DNA of 64,000 nt from contig NZ_QVAI01000006.1 in NCBI RefSeq assembly GCF_003427025.1, forward strand, positions 186,001 through 250,000, given 5' to 3'. Every line of letters begins with the position of its first letter. Position 1 is the first letter of the stretch. Below are positions 25,920-34,707 of this stretch, piece by piece. Source of the DNA: Jiangella endophytica. GTDB taxonomy: Bacteria > Actinomycetota > Actinomycetes > Jiangellales > Jiangellaceae. The position numbers were made by a program, and so were the translations under genes. The notes below the pieces were generated by a model. That model saw only the letters and a list, made by a program, of their open reading frames with translations. It was not told the origin of the DNA and ran no database searches.

Positions 25920-26438
25920 ATGGCGCTCGGAACCGACTACAGCGGTCAGGACTGCTCGCTGGCCAGGGCGCTGGAACTGGTCGGCGAGCGGTGGACCCCG
26001 CTCATCCTGCGCGACGCCTTCGTCGGCGTCCGCCGCTACCGCGACTTCCTCGCCCACCTCGACATCCCGCGCGCCGTCCTGGCCGCCCGGCTGCAGGCGC
26101 TGGTCGACGCCGGCGTCATGACCAAGGTGCGCTACCAGGACGCCCCGCCCCGCGACGAGTACGTGCTCACCGCCAAGGGCCGTGAGCTGTGGCCGGCCCT
26201 GCACCTGCTCAGCCAGTGGGGCGAGCGCCATCTGAGCGAACTGGGGCCGAGGCGGGTCTATACCCACCTGCCCTGCGGCTCCCGGCTCGAGGCGGGAAGA
26301 TGCCCCTCGTGCGGCACCGTGCGGCCCGAGGACGTCGAGGTCCGACTCGGTCCCGGCGCCGTCACCTCGCGGACCGACGCGGTCAGCGTCGCGCTGCGCG
26401 AGCCGCGCCGGCTGCTGGAGCCGTTGCGCACCTCCTGA
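25920..26438 (+). CDS. HxlR-family transcriptional regulator with C-terminal zinc-ribbon-like tail
   Basis: 172 residues. The HxlR winged helix occupies about 10-105: C-S-LARALELVGERWTPLILRDAFVGVRRYRDFL, then IPRAVLAARLQALVDAGVM, then the YVLTAKGRELWPAL wing. The early Cys (QDCS) is the redox or electrophile-sensing position of many family members. An extra tail with H-L-P-C and CPSCG could bind zinc. The start is an ATG with TAGACT 6 bases before it, so it is probably leaderless. It is divergent from the MFS exporter it likely controls, and its stop abuts the DUF2520 stop with no gap. Confidence 0.88.
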   Translation: MALGTDYSGQDCSLARALELVGERWTPLILRDAFVGVRRYRDFLAHLDIPRAVLAARLQALVDAGVMTKVRYQDAPPRDEYVLTAKGRELWPALHLLSQWGERHLSELGPRRVYTHLPCGSRLEAGRCPSCGTVRPEDVEVRLGPGAVTSRTDAVSVALREPRRLLEPLRTS

Positions 26439-27332
26439 TCAGGGCACGGACGGTGGCTCCGCGAGCACGTCGAGCAGCGCCTCGGCGTCGCTCGCCTTGA
26501 GCCGCCCGGCGGCCAGCGCCCGGCCGGCCGTGCGCCGGGCCAGCGCGAGGTAGGTGCTCACCGACTCGGGCCTGAACTCGGCGATCTCGGCGAGGTGGCT
26601 GGCGACGGTGCCGGCGTCGCCGCGCGAGACCGGCCCGGTGAGCGCGTCGTCGCCCTGGCGCAGGCTGTTGTCCAAGGCCGCGGAGAGCAGCGGTGCCAGC
26701 ACCTTGTCGGGCTCGGCGACGCCGGTCGAGCGCAGCAGGTCCATGGCCTCGTTGACCAGCGTGACCAGGTGGTTCGCCCCGTGCGTGAGCGCCGCGTGGT
26801 ACAGCGCGCGGCGCTCTTCGGCGACGCGGATCGGTTCGGCGCCCATCTCGACGACGAGCGCCTCGGCGACCGGCCAGAGCGGCTCCGGCGCCGTGACGCC
26901 GAACGTCGCGCCGGACAGCCGCTGCAGGTCGACCGACGTGCCGGTGAACGTCATGGCCGGGTGCAGCGCCAGCGGCAGGGCGCCCGCCTTCGTCGCGGGA
27001 TCGAGGACGCCCACGCCGTAGCGACCGCAGGTGTGCGCGACCAACTGCCCGGGCCGGATGGTGTTGGTGCTGGCCAGCCCTTCGACCAGCGCCGGCAGCG
27101 CGTCGTCGGGGACGGCGAGCAGCACCAGCCCGGCGCGGGCGAACACCTGCGGCACGTCGACCAACGGCACGTCCGGCAACAGCGCGCCGGCCCGGGTGCG
27201 GCTGGTGAGCGAGACGCCGTAGCCGGCGACCACGTGGTGGCCGGCCCTGGCCAGCGCAGCGCCCAGCACGGCGCCCACCCGCCCAGTGCCGACGACGCCG
27301 ACGTCGAGTCGCGCCGGCCGTTCCTCCGTCAC
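26439..27332 (-). CDS. DUF2520 Rossmann-fold oxidoreductase-like protein
   Basis: 297 residues. The N-terminal NAD(P)-binding fold is VGVVGTGRVGAVLGAALARAGHHVV. The FARAGLVLLAVPDDALPALV strand, the HPAMTFTGT segment and the C-terminal helical DUF2520 domain (ALTHGANHLVTLVNEAMDLL, PLLSAALDNSL) follow. In most actinobacteria this gene sits immediately before panC. Here it is about 6.5 kb upstream of panC in the same direction. Its function is not established; an oxidoreductase linked to pantothenate synthesis has been proposed from context. TAGCCT lies 7 bases before the GTG start. Confidence 0.88.
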   Translation of the reverse strand: MTEERPARLDVGVVGTGRVGAVLGAALARAGHHVVAGYGVSLTSRTRAGALLPDVPLVDVPQVFARAGLVLLAVPDDALPALVEGLASTNTIRPGQLVAHTCGRYGVGVLDPATKAGALPLALHPAMTFTGTSVDLQRLSGATFGVTAPEPLWPVAEALVVEMGAEPIRVAEERRALYHAALTHGANHLVTLVNEAMDLLRSTGVAEPDKVLAPLLSAALDNSLRQGDDALTGPVSRGDAGTVASHLAEIAEFRPESVSTYLALARRTAGRALAAGRLKASDAEALLDVLAEPPSVP

Positions 27333-27350
27333 CCGACCAAGGCTAGATCA

Positions 27351-27457
27351 CCCCCGCCCGCGACCCGAGTTGATCTTGGAGAAGTTCGTCCATCTAACGG
27401 ACATTTCACCCCACGAATGCCGAACTTCTCCAAGATCAACCTCGGGTGAGGGCGGGG
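27351..27457. terminator. Long inverted repeat downstream of the MacB-like permease
   Basis: CCCGAGTTGATCTTGGAGAA with the following GTTCG (27364-27388) pairs with its reverse complement at 27421-27446 apart from one bulged base. Outer CCCCGCCC and GGGCGGGG extend the stem. The loop is about 32 bases. It follows the stop of the permease and precedes the DUF2520 start on the same strand, so it is a likely terminator. The TTGATCTTGGAGAAGTT core looks like a mobile or repeated intergenic word. Confidence 0.65.
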
Positions 27458-29593
27458 TCACTCGGAGGCGAGCGCCATCACCGGAGACGTCCGGGCGGCG
27501 CGCTGGCCCGGCGCGATCGACGCCAGCACGCCGAGTGCCGTCGCGACGGCGGCGCTGATCGCCAGCTGCCCCCATGGCACGACGAACTCCAGCTCCTCGA
27601 CGCTGGCCACGGCGGCCCAGGCGAACAGCGCGCCGGCCGCCGACCCGACGACGGCCGCCACCGCGCCCATGAGCGCCGCCTCGACGCCGAGCATCACCCG
27701 GGTCTGCCTGCGGGTCAGGCCGAGCGCTCGCAGCAGCCCGATCTCCCGGGTCCGTTCGTGCACCGACAGCGACAACGTGTTGGCGATCCCGATGAACGCG
27801 ATCACCAGGGCCAGGGCCAGGATCGCCAACACCACGTTCACGGCCTCGTTCAGGTCCTGCTCGAAGTCGGCCCGGCGCTGGGCGAAGCTCTGCACGGACA
27901 GCTCGGGGTGGTCCGCGGTCGCCGCGACGATGGCCGCCCGCGCGTCCTCCCCGTCGACGCCGCCGGCCGCGTTCACCGCCAACAGGCCGTTCCCGTCCTG
28001 GACGACGGAGCCGATCTCCGGCAGCTCCTCGATGGCCCGGGTCACGTCACCCGGGATCGGTTCGGCCGCGGCGGTCCGGACGGCGAAGTCGGCCGGCACC
28101 CGCCCGTCGACGACGACCCGCACGCTCTGCCGGGAGGACTCCACGACGGTGAGAAAGCCGGCCACCGTCGTGACGCCGATCAGCAACGCCGCCGTCGTGG
28201 CCGCCACCCGGCGCGGATTGCGCACCGCGTTCGCCGTGGCCAGCTCGGCCGTCGACCGTGACCCGCCGGCCAGCCGGGCGGCCACCGCGCCGATCGCCCG
28301 GACCAGCGGCGGCACCACCTTCGGGCCGAGGATCAGCAGGCCGAGGAAGCAGACCGCCGCGCCGAACACGACGAGGACCAGCCCGGCCCCGCCGCCGGAC
28401 GTCCCCGCCGCCGCGCCCGCGACCAGCACCAGCCCGCCGGCCGCCAGCCCCAGCACACCGAGGACGATCCGCGCCCGCCCGGCGGTCCGGCTGTCCGCGC
28501 CGTCCGGCACGGCCTGCAGCGCGGCCAGCGGCGCCACCCGGGTCGCCGCGCGGGCCGGCAGCAGCGCCGACCCAACGGTCATCAGCACGCCGATCACGAC
28601 CGACCACGCCACCGTCGTCGCCGTCACCGTCAGCACCAGCGCCGCGCCCAGGAACGACCCGGCGACCAGCGCCGTCAGCGCGCCGACAGCGACACCGGCG
28701 AGGCTGCCGGCCAGTCCGACCGCGACCGACTCGGCGAGTACACCGCGCAGCACCTGCCGTCGCGTCGCGCCGACGGTGCGCAGCAGCGCCAGCTCGCGGG
28801 TGCGCTGGGCGACCAGGATCCGGAACGTGTTGGCGATGACGAACGCGGCCACGATCAGCGACACCGCGCCCAGCATCAGCAGCGGTATCCGCAGCGCCTC
28901 CTGCCGCGACGACTGGTCGATCAGCCACTGCCCCAGCTGTGCGCCGGTCAGCACCTCGGCGCCGGCGGGGAGCGCGGCCCGGACGGCATCCGCGTCGGCG
29001 CCGTCGTCCAGCCGCAGGTCCACCCGGGTGGCGCCGGCCGGGTCGGCGAACTCGCGGACGACGGCCCAGCCGGCGGTCAGCTCCGGGTCGTCGCCGGCGT
29101 CGGACGACGGCTCGGCCAGCCCGGCGATCGGCAGCGCGACCACCTCGTCCGCGTCCGCCGTCGCCACCGCGATCTCGTCACCGGCCGCGAGCCCGAGCCG
29201 ATCGGCCGACCGCCGGTCCAGCAGCACGCCGTCGTCCGGCACATCGGCGCCCAGTGGCGCCGCGACCAGCCGGGCGTAGCCGAACGGATCGATCCGGCCG
29301 TCGTCGTCGACGGTGTACAGCTCCACCTCGCGCCGTGGCGCGGCCGCGGCGACCCCGTCGACGTCGGCGATGGCCGCGACCTCGGCCTGAGGCAGCGGAC
29401 CGTCCTCCGGCGCCAGCACCGCGAGGTCGACGCCGTCGGCGTCGGCGGCCAGCTCGCGGCGGCTGCCCTCGTCGAGTGAGTCGGTGAGGATCAGCGTCGC
29501 CGCGGTGAACCCCACCGACAGCACGACGACCAGGCCGGTCAGCACCAGCCGCAACAGGTGGGCACGCAGCCCCGCCAGCACGATCGACCGCAT
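27458..29593 (-). CDS. MacB/FtsX-type ABC transporter permease
   Basis: 711 residues. An N-terminal membrane helix (LVLTGLVVVLSVGFTAATLILTDSL) is followed by an extracytoplasmic domain of about 200 residues. Two FtsX-like membrane modules then appear. The first is LLMLGAVSLIVAAFVIANTFRILVAQRTRELALLRTVGATRRQVLRGVL. The second, near the C-terminus, is VVLAILALALVIAFIGIANTLSLSVHERTREIGLLRALGLTRRQTRVML. Such proteins transmit ATP-driven motion to the cell surface rather than forming a simple channel. It starts 2 bases after its ATPase gene ends. Substrate or partner unknown. Confidence 0.9.
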   Translation of the reverse strand: MRSIVLAGLRAHLLRLVLTGLVVVLSVGFTAATLILTDSLDEGSRRELAADADGVDLAVLAPEDGPLPQAEVAAIADVDGVAAAAPRREVELYTVDDDGRIDPFGYARLVAAPLGADVPDDGVLLDRRSADRLGLAAGDEIAVATADADEVVALPIAGLAEPSSDAGDDPELTAGWAVVREFADPAGATRVDLRLDDGADADAVRAALPAGAEVLTGAQLGQWLIDQSSRQEALRIPLLMLGAVSLIVAAFVIANTFRILVAQRTRELALLRTVGATRRQVLRGVLAESVAVGLAGSLAGVAVGALTALVAGSFLGAALVLTVTATTVAWSVVIGVLMTVGSALLPARAATRVAPLAALQAVPDGADSRTAGRARIVLGVLGLAAGGLVLVAGAAAGTSGGGAGLVLVVFGAAVCFLGLLILGPKVVPPLVRAIGAVAARLAGGSRSTAELATANAVRNPRRVAATTAALLIGVTTVAGFLTVVESSRQSVRVVVDGRVPADFAVRTAAAEPIPGDVTRAIEELPEIGSVVQDGNGLLAVNAAGGVDGEDARAAIVAATADHPELSVQSFAQRRADFEQDLNEAVNVVLAILALALVIAFIGIANTLSLSVHERTREIGLLRALGLTRRQTRVMLGVEAALMGAVAAVVGSAAGALFAWAAVASVEELEFVVPWGQLAISAAVATALGVLASIAPGQRAARTSPVMALASE

Positions 29594-29595
29594 CC

Positions 29596-30366
29596 TCAGC
29601 CACCCAGCCGGCGCAGGCCGTCGATGACGGCGTCGGGCGTGGGGTCGGCGATCTCGCCGGCGACGTGCCCGTCGGCCAGCATGACGACGCGGTCCGCCGA
29701 CGACGCCGCGACCGGGTCGTGCGTCACCATGACGACGGTCCCGCCCAGCTCGCGCACGCTGGTGCGCAGGATCGCCAGCACCTCGCCGCCGGAGCGCGAG
29801 TCCAGGTTGCCGGTCGGCTCGTCGGCGAAGATCACCTCGGGCCGGTTGATCAGCGCACGGGCGACGGCGACGCGCTGCTGCTGGCCGCCGGAGAGCTCGC
29901 TCGGCCGGTGCCGCAGCCGGTCGCCGATGCCCAGTACGTCGACGACCTCCGCGAACCAGTCCCGGTCCACCCGGCGCCCGGCCAGCTTCAGCGGCAGCAG
30001 CACGTTGGCCTCCGCGTCCAGCGTCGGCAGCAGGTTGAACGCCTGGAAGACGAAGCCCAGCCGCTCGCGCCGCAGCAGCGTCAGCTCGGTGTCGTTCAGC
30101 GCGGTGAGGTCGGTGTCGCCGAGCAGCGCCCGGCCCGACGTCGCGGTGTCGAGCCCGGCCAGGCAGTGCACGAGCGTCGACTTGCCGGAACCGGACGGGC
30201 CCATGATCGCGGTGAACCGGCCGGCCGCGAACGCGACGTCCACGGCGTCGAGCGCCCGGACGGCGGTGTCGCCGCTGCCGTGCAGTTTCGTCAGGCCGAC
30301 GGCGCGGACCGCCGGCGCGAGGACGGCGCTCGGGGCGCCGGGGAAGTCAGAGGTCTGAAGGCTCAC
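29596..30366 (-). CDS. MacB/LolD-type ABC transporter ATP-binding protein
   Basis: 256 residues. Walker A is GPSGSGKST, the Q-loop region is FVFQAFNLLPTL, the signature is LSGGQQQRVAVARAL, Walker B is VIFADEPTGNLDS and the switch is VVMVTHDPVAA. The ADEPTGNLD block identifies the MacB/LolD subfamily that works with FtsX-like permeases. It is followed directly by the permease gene and is divergent from the adenosine-deaminase-like gene. Confidence 0.93.
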   Translation of the reverse strand: MSLQTSDFPGAPSAVLAPAVRAVGLTKLHGSGDTAVRALDAVDVAFAAGRFTAIMGPSGSGKSTLVHCLAGLDTATSGRALLGDTDLTALNDTELTLLRRERLGFVFQAFNLLPTLDAEANVLLPLKLAGRRVDRDWFAEVVDVLGIGDRLRHRPSELSGGQQQRVAVARALINRPEVIFADEPTGNLDSRSGGEVLAILRTSVRELGGTVVMVTHDPVAASSADRVVMLADGHVAGEIADPTPDAVIDGLRRLGG

Positions 30367-30467
30367 GGTCCCAGCCTCGCGAGAACGGCGCCGCGAATCG
30401 TCGGACCTGCGGGTGGACCCGGCCTACGACGAAGGTCGCACGCCGCACGCTCGGTAGGGTCGTGCGC

Positions 30468-31448
30468 GTGCCGATCCGCGCCGTCGAGACGCTGCCGAAG
30501 GTCCAGTCGCACCTGCACCTCACCGGCGCCATGCGCCCGGCCACGCTGGTCGAACTGGCGCGCCGGCACGGCAGCGAGGTGCCGCCGCCGGCCCCGCTGA
30601 CCGGCGGCCCGCACGAGTGGGCGGTCTTCCAGGGCCGCTACGACGCCGCCCGCGCGGCGATCCGCACGCCGGATGACGTCGAGCGGGTGGTCCGCGAGGC
30701 GGCCGAGGACGACGCCGCCGGTGGCTGCGGCTGGTCCGAGCTGCAGGTCGACCCGACCTCGTACGCGCCGGCACTGGGCGGGCTGGAGGCCGCGGTCGAG
30801 GCGGTCCTGGCTGCGGCCGCCGCGGCGCCGCTGCCGATGGGCGTCGTCGTCGCATCCAGCTGGGCCCGGTCCGGCGAGCACGCGACGACGCTGGCCCGGC
30901 TGGCCGCCCGGTACGCCGGCGACGGCGTGGTCGGGTTCGGGCTCTCCAACGACGAGCGGCTGGGCCGGGTCGAGGACTTCGCACCGGCGTTCCGTGCCGC
31001 GGCCGACGCCGGCCTGCTGCGCACCCCGCACGGCGGGTTCTTCACCGGGCCGGCACACGTGCGGGCCTGCGTCGAGCTGCTGGGCGCGACCCGCGTCGGG
31101 CACGGCACGGCGGCCGTGGCGTCGCCGGCCGTCCTGGAGCTGCTGGCCGAGCGCGGGGTGGCGCTGGAGCTGTGCCCGACGTCGTACCCGCCGTTCGGCG
31201 TGCACGCCTTGGACGAGCTGCCGGTGCGGACGCTGCTCGCGGCCGGCGTGCCCGTGGCGATCGGCAGCGACGACCCGCTGCTGTTCGCGGTCGGCCTGGC
31301 CGGGCAGTACGCGCTGTGCCGCGACGTGCTCGGGCTGAGCGACGCGGAACTGGCGGCGCTCGCCCGCGGCTCGATCACGTCGTCGGCGGCGCCGGAGCCG
31401 CTGCGGCGCGGCATGCTGGCCGGCGTCGACACCTGGCTCGCGGCCTGA
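30468..31448 (+). CDS. Adenosine-deaminase-like metal-dependent hydrolase lacking the catalytic Glu
   Basis: 326 residues, amidohydrolase barrel. Zinc ligands are visible: the HLHL pair in KVQSHLHLTGAM, the His of LRTPHGGFFTG and the Asp of AIGSDDPLLF. The VGHGT His and ELCPTSYPP strand are also conserved. In adenosine deaminases the third motif reads HAGE or HGGE, and its Glu is the proton donor. Here that position is Phe (HGGFF). The protein may bind purine nucleosides or deaminate poorly, or it may have another reaction. The GTG at 30468 has TAGGGT 7 bases upstream and suits a leaderless start better than the GTG at 30462. Confidence 0.8.
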   Translation: MPIRAVETLPKVQSHLHLTGAMRPATLVELARRHGSEVPPPAPLTGGPHEWAVFQGRYDAARAAIRTPDDVERVVREAAEDDAAGGCGWSELQVDPTSYAPALGGLEAAVEAVLAAAAAAPLPMGVVVASSWARSGEHATTLARLAARYAGDGVVGFGLSNDERLGRVEDFAPAFRAAADAGLLRTPHGGFFTGPAHVRACVELLGATRVGHGTAAVASPAVLELLAERGVALELCPTSYPPFGVHALDELPVRTLLAAGVPVAIGSDDPLLFAVGLAGQYALCRDVLGLSDAELAALARGSITSSAAPEPLRRGMLAGVDTWLAA

Positions 31449-31472
31449 CCGTCGGCCGCCGGGCGCTCACGG

Positions 31473-31883
31473 CTACGCCTCCGGCCGGAACTCCTCGAAG
31501 TGGTGCTTCCTGGCCCCCTCGACCACGGCGCGGCTGGCGCGCGAGGTGACGACGGCCCAGTTGGTGGCGCCGAACAGCAGCTGCGCCCGGTGCCAGTCGC
31601 AGCCGACCCGCTCGTTGTTCTCGCGACCGGCGTCCTCGATCGAGTGGTCGCGTGCCCGGGCGATCGCGCCGGACTCGGCCTCGACCTGGTACTGATGACG
31701 CACCACCGTGCCCGTCCACGGACCGAAGCGCAGCTCCGTCATCCGCGGCGACGCCAGCGGAACTCCGTCCACGCACCAGTCGGCCCGCCGCTCGTCGGGG
31801 CGCAGCGTCGGCACCAACCGCAGCTCGCCCCACGGTGTGGGGCCGTCGGCGAGCAGGGTCGGCGAGTACTCGTCGTGGAACAC
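31473..31883 (-). CDS. Conserved-looking hypothetical protein downstream of the LacI regulator
   Basis: About 136 residues from a GTG at 31883 (FHDEYSPTLLADGPTPWGELRLVPTLRPDERRADW). It has a coherent mix of Trp, His and acidic residues and no signal peptide or membrane segment. The frame is open upstream, and PLSPDPWHPLPAGELAV also looks coding. A CTG at 31928 would overlap the LacI stop as CTGA and may be the true start. No family is recognised. It is co-directional with the LacI gene and convergent with the deaminase-like gene. Confidence 0.55.
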   Translation of the reverse strand: MFHDEYSPTLLADGPTPWGELRLVPTLRPDERRADWCVDGVPLASPRMTELRFGPWTGTVVRHQYQVEAESGAIARARDHSIEDAGRENNERVGCDWHRAQLLFGATNWAVVTSRASRAVVEGARKHHFEEFRPEA

Positions 31884-31924
31884 CGCCAGCTCGCCGGCCG
31901 GCAGCGGGTGCCAGGGATCGGGGC

Positions 31925-32983
31925 TCAGGGGGTAGCCGGCCGCGCCGACGTCGTACCCACCCGCAGCTGGACCGGCAGGTGCACGTTCGGCGGCTGCCGC
32001 CCGGCGAGGAGGTCGGTGACCATGCGCCCGCTCAGCCGGCCCTTCTCCGCGATCGGCTGCACGACCGTGGTCAGCACCCGCTCGCCCAGCCACGGGGTGT
32101 CGATGCCGTCGTAGCCGACGACGGTGAGGTCGTCCGGGACGCGCAGCCCGAGCGCCTCGGCCGCCCTGATGACGCCGACGGCGAGCAGGTCGCTCTGCGC
32201 GATGATCGCGGTCGGCCGCTCCGGCGCGGCGAGCAGCAGCCGACCGGCCCGCTCTCCCTCCTCGACGACGTTGCTCGGCGCCTCGGCGACCGGCACCGGC
32301 CCGAACACGTCCTCGGTGGCGGCCAGCCGGGCCCGGCAGTCGGCGAATCCGACGAGGGCCCGGCGGGCGTCGTCGACCAGGCCGCTGCGGCCGTCGAGGC
32401 GCAGCGGCAGCGCGGCGACGGCGACCCGGTGGTGGCCCAGCGCCGCGACGTGGCGGGCCAGCTCGGCCGCGCCCCCGTAGTCGTCGATGTCGAGCACGGT
32501 GATACCGGGGAGGTCTGGCCCGTCGACCGCGACCACCGGCACGCCGCGGCGCAGGAACAGGTCCAGCAGTGGGTCGTCGTCGCGGCCGCAGGTGGCGAAG
32601 ACGACGGCGTCGACCGGCATCCGCGACACCTGTTCCGGTGTCGGGCTGCCGTGCTGGGCGTCGCCGGAGAGCAGCAGCAGGCCGGTGCCGGACGGGCTGA
32701 GCGCCTCGGCGATGCCGTCGAGCAGCGCGACCGCGACCGGGTCGCGGAACGCGTAGAGCAGCCGCTCGCCGACGACGGCGCCGACGATGCCGGACCGGCC
32801 GCGGCGCAGCGACCGGGCCAACGGGTCGGGCCCGGCGTAGCCCAGCTCGCGCGCCGCGGCCAGCACCCGTTCGCGGGTCGACTCGGCCACCGGCCCGGAG
32901 CCGCTGTACGCCAGCGACGCGGTGGACGGCGACACTCCGGCCCGCGCGGCCACCGCCGCCAGCGTCGCCCGGTGCTCACCCAC
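31925..32983 (-). CDS. LacI-family transcriptional regulator
   Basis: 352 residues. The helix-turn-helix is TLAAVAARAGVSPSTASLAYSGSGPVAESTRERVLAAARELGY, followed by the hinge PDPLARSLRRGRSGIVGAVV. A periplasmic-binding-type ligand domain ends TVVGYDGIDTPWLGERVLTTVVQP. The second-helix Ser-Leu-Ala-Tyr replaces the common S-R-A-L pattern, which may reflect an unusual operator. The GTG at 32983 has AGGGGAG 7 bases upstream; a longer frame would cover the operator region. It is divergent from an MFS transporter with a doubled perfect palindrome between them. Confidence 0.9.
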   Translation of the reverse strand: MGEHRATLAAVAARAGVSPSTASLAYSGSGPVAESTRERVLAAARELGYAGPDPLARSLRRGRSGIVGAVVGERLLYAFRDPVAVALLDGIAEALSPSGTGLLLLSGDAQHGSPTPEQVSRMPVDAVVFATCGRDDDPLLDLFLRRGVPVVAVDGPDLPGITVLDIDDYGGAAELARHVAALGHHRVAVAALPLRLDGRSGLVDDARRALVGFADCRARLAATEDVFGPVPVAEAPSNVVEEGERAGRLLLAAPERPTAIIAQSDLLAVGVIRAAEALGLRVPDDLTVVGYDGIDTPWLGERVLTTVVQPIAEKGRLSGRMVTDLLAGRQPPNVHLPVQLRVGTTSARPATP

Positions 32984-33039
32984 GTCGGCTCCCCTCGGAA
33001 ATATCGTGCTTGCATCCGATCCTTGGCCATAGCAGAATA

Positions 33040-33067
33040 TCGAATCGATTCGATCGAATCGATTCGA
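33040..33067. promoter_or_regulatory. Doubled LacI-family operator
   Basis: TCGAATCGATTCGA, a perfect 14-bp palindrome with the central CG typical of LacI-family sites, occurs twice with no gap (33040-33053 and 33054-33067). It is almost centred between the regulator start (57 bases away) and the MFS start (59 bases away). Two dimers or a tetramer could bind side by side. Confidence 0.8.
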
Positions 33068-33125
33068 CCACGCGAATCCCGACGCCAGACTCGTGACGAA
33101 CTGCCTGACACCCGAGGATCCCTCC

Positions 33126-34352
33126 GTGAACCACTCCGCTCCGGCGCAGTCGCCCGACCTCGCCCGTGTCGTCCGCGCCCGCAACGCCGTCGCCACGGTG
33201 TTCGCCCTCAACGGGCTGGCCATCGCGAGCTGGATGGCGCGCATCCCCGAGGTGCGCGACCTGCTCGGCCTGACGCCCGGCGAGATCGGCCGCGTGCTGC
33301 TGGCGCTGGCCGCGGGGTCGCTCGTCGCGCTGCCCACGTCGGGGTTCGTCGTCAGCAAGATCGGCGCGGCCCGGACGGTGGCCGGCGGCTCCGTGCTGGT
33401 CGCCCTCGGCCTGTCGCTGGCCGGGCTGGGCGCCGACACACTCGGCACGGTCCCCGTGGTCGCCGCCGGGCTGGCGCTCATCGGCTACGGCTCGGGCTCC
33501 TGGGACGTCGCGATGAACGTCGAGGGCGCGGCGGTCGAGCGGCTGCTCGGCCGGACGATCATGCCGCGGTTCCACGCGGCGTTCAGCCTCGGCACGGTGG
33601 CCGGGGCCGGCCTCGGTGCGGGCGCGGCGGCCGTCGGCGTGCCCGTCGTGGCCCATCTGGCCACCGTCAGCGTGCTCGCGATGGTCGTCGCCATCGCGGC
33701 CACCCGCAGTTTCCTGCCGCACGCCGCCGAAGTCGACTCCGACGACGGCGCGACGGCCGAGCAGATCTCCGTCTGGACCGCCTGGCGCGAGCCGCGCACG
33801 CTCGTCATCGGCCTCATGGTCATGTGCGCCGCGCTGATCGAGGGCATCGCCAACGACTGGCTGGCGCTCGGCCTGGTCGACGGCTACGAGGTCAGCAACG
33901 CCGTCGGCGCGGTCGGCTTCGCGGTCTTCCTCGCCGCCATGACCGCGGGGAGGACGGCCGGCACGCAACTGGTCGACCGCTTCGGCCGGCTGCCGGTGCT
34001 GCGCACCAGCGCCGTGCTGGCCACCGCCGGCGTGCTGCTGGTGGTGTACGGCGGGTCGCTCACCGTCGCCCTGATCGGCACGGTCGTCTGGGGCTTCGGC
34101 GCCGCGCTGGGCTTCCCGCTCGGCATGAGCGCCGCCTCCGACGACCCACGCCGGGCCGCCGCCCGCGTCAGCGTGGTCGCGTCGGTCGGCTACACGGCGT
34201 TCCTCGCCGGCCCGCCCATCCTCGGCTGGCTGGGCGACCACGAGGGCGTGCTGAACGCGCTGCTCGTCGTCGCCATCGCCGCGGTCGTGGCCGGACTGGT
34301 CTCCCCGGCGGCTCGCGAGCAGCGACCCGCCCGGGTCGACGTCGGCGACTAG
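33126..34352 (+). CDS. MFS transporter (YbjJ-like)
   Basis: 408 residues, 12 hydrophobic segments. FALNGLAIASWMARIPEVRDLLGLTPGEIGRVLLALAAGSLVALPTSGFVVSKIGAARTV and GYGSGSWDVAMNVEGAAVERLLGRTIMPRFHAAFSLGTVAGAG are typical of the YbjJ-like and sugar-related MFS branch. It is controlled by the divergent LacI regulator, so the substrate may be a sugar or its derivative. The GTG at 33126 is about 10 bases after GAGG; a GTG at 33093 also opens the frame. Confidence 0.85.
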   Translation: MNHSAPAQSPDLARVVRARNAVATVFALNGLAIASWMARIPEVRDLLGLTPGEIGRVLLALAAGSLVALPTSGFVVSKIGAARTVAGGSVLVALGLSLAGLGADTLGTVPVVAAGLALIGYGSGSWDVAMNVEGAAVERLLGRTIMPRFHAAFSLGTVAGAGLGAGAAAVGVPVVAHLATVSVLAMVVAIAATRSFLPHAAEVDSDDGATAEQISVWTAWREPRTLVIGLMVMCAALIEGIANDWLALGLVDGYEVSNAVGAVGFAVFLAAMTAGRTAGTQLVDRFGRLPVLRTSAVLATAGVLLVVYGGSLTVALIGTVVWGFGAALGFPLGMSAASDDPRRAAARVSVVASVGYTAFLAGPPILGWLGDHEGVLNALLVVAIAAVVAGLVSPAAREQRPARVDVGD

Positions 34353-34707
34353 TCGCCTGGTCCCGAAGTCCGACACCCGAGCCGGCTGGCGTTCGCCCGC
34401 CCAGCGCCACGATGGTGACGACTGTGCTCCCGCCCCGGTGCGCCACCGGGTGAGCTCAGTGGGTGAGATCGCTGTTCTTGCTGAGCGGCCTCGCTGTCGC
34501 CAGGTCCGCTGCTCGCCGGTCGCTGGTCGGTTGGCGCGCGGTGCTCGGCGGGTGAGGCCGCTCCAAGGCTTCCTGACCCGGCGTGAGCGCACCTGACCCG
34601 GCACGGGACCACATCGGGGCGCCGGTCCGGCCCCGATCCTGTCCTGACACGGGTGAGGAGCACGCCCGCTGTCGTACCAGTCTCGGAGCTTCGGGGATCC
34701 AGCTTCG
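34353..34707. other. Gene-free region between convergent MFS and VOC genes
   Basis: About 355 bases without a credible gene. GAGCGGCCTC at 34483-34492 and GAGGCCGCTC at 34554-34563 form a spaced inverted repeat. CTGACCCGGC occurs twice around 34576-34605. Both are consistent with terminator debris, and no stronger signal was found. Confidence 0.5.
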
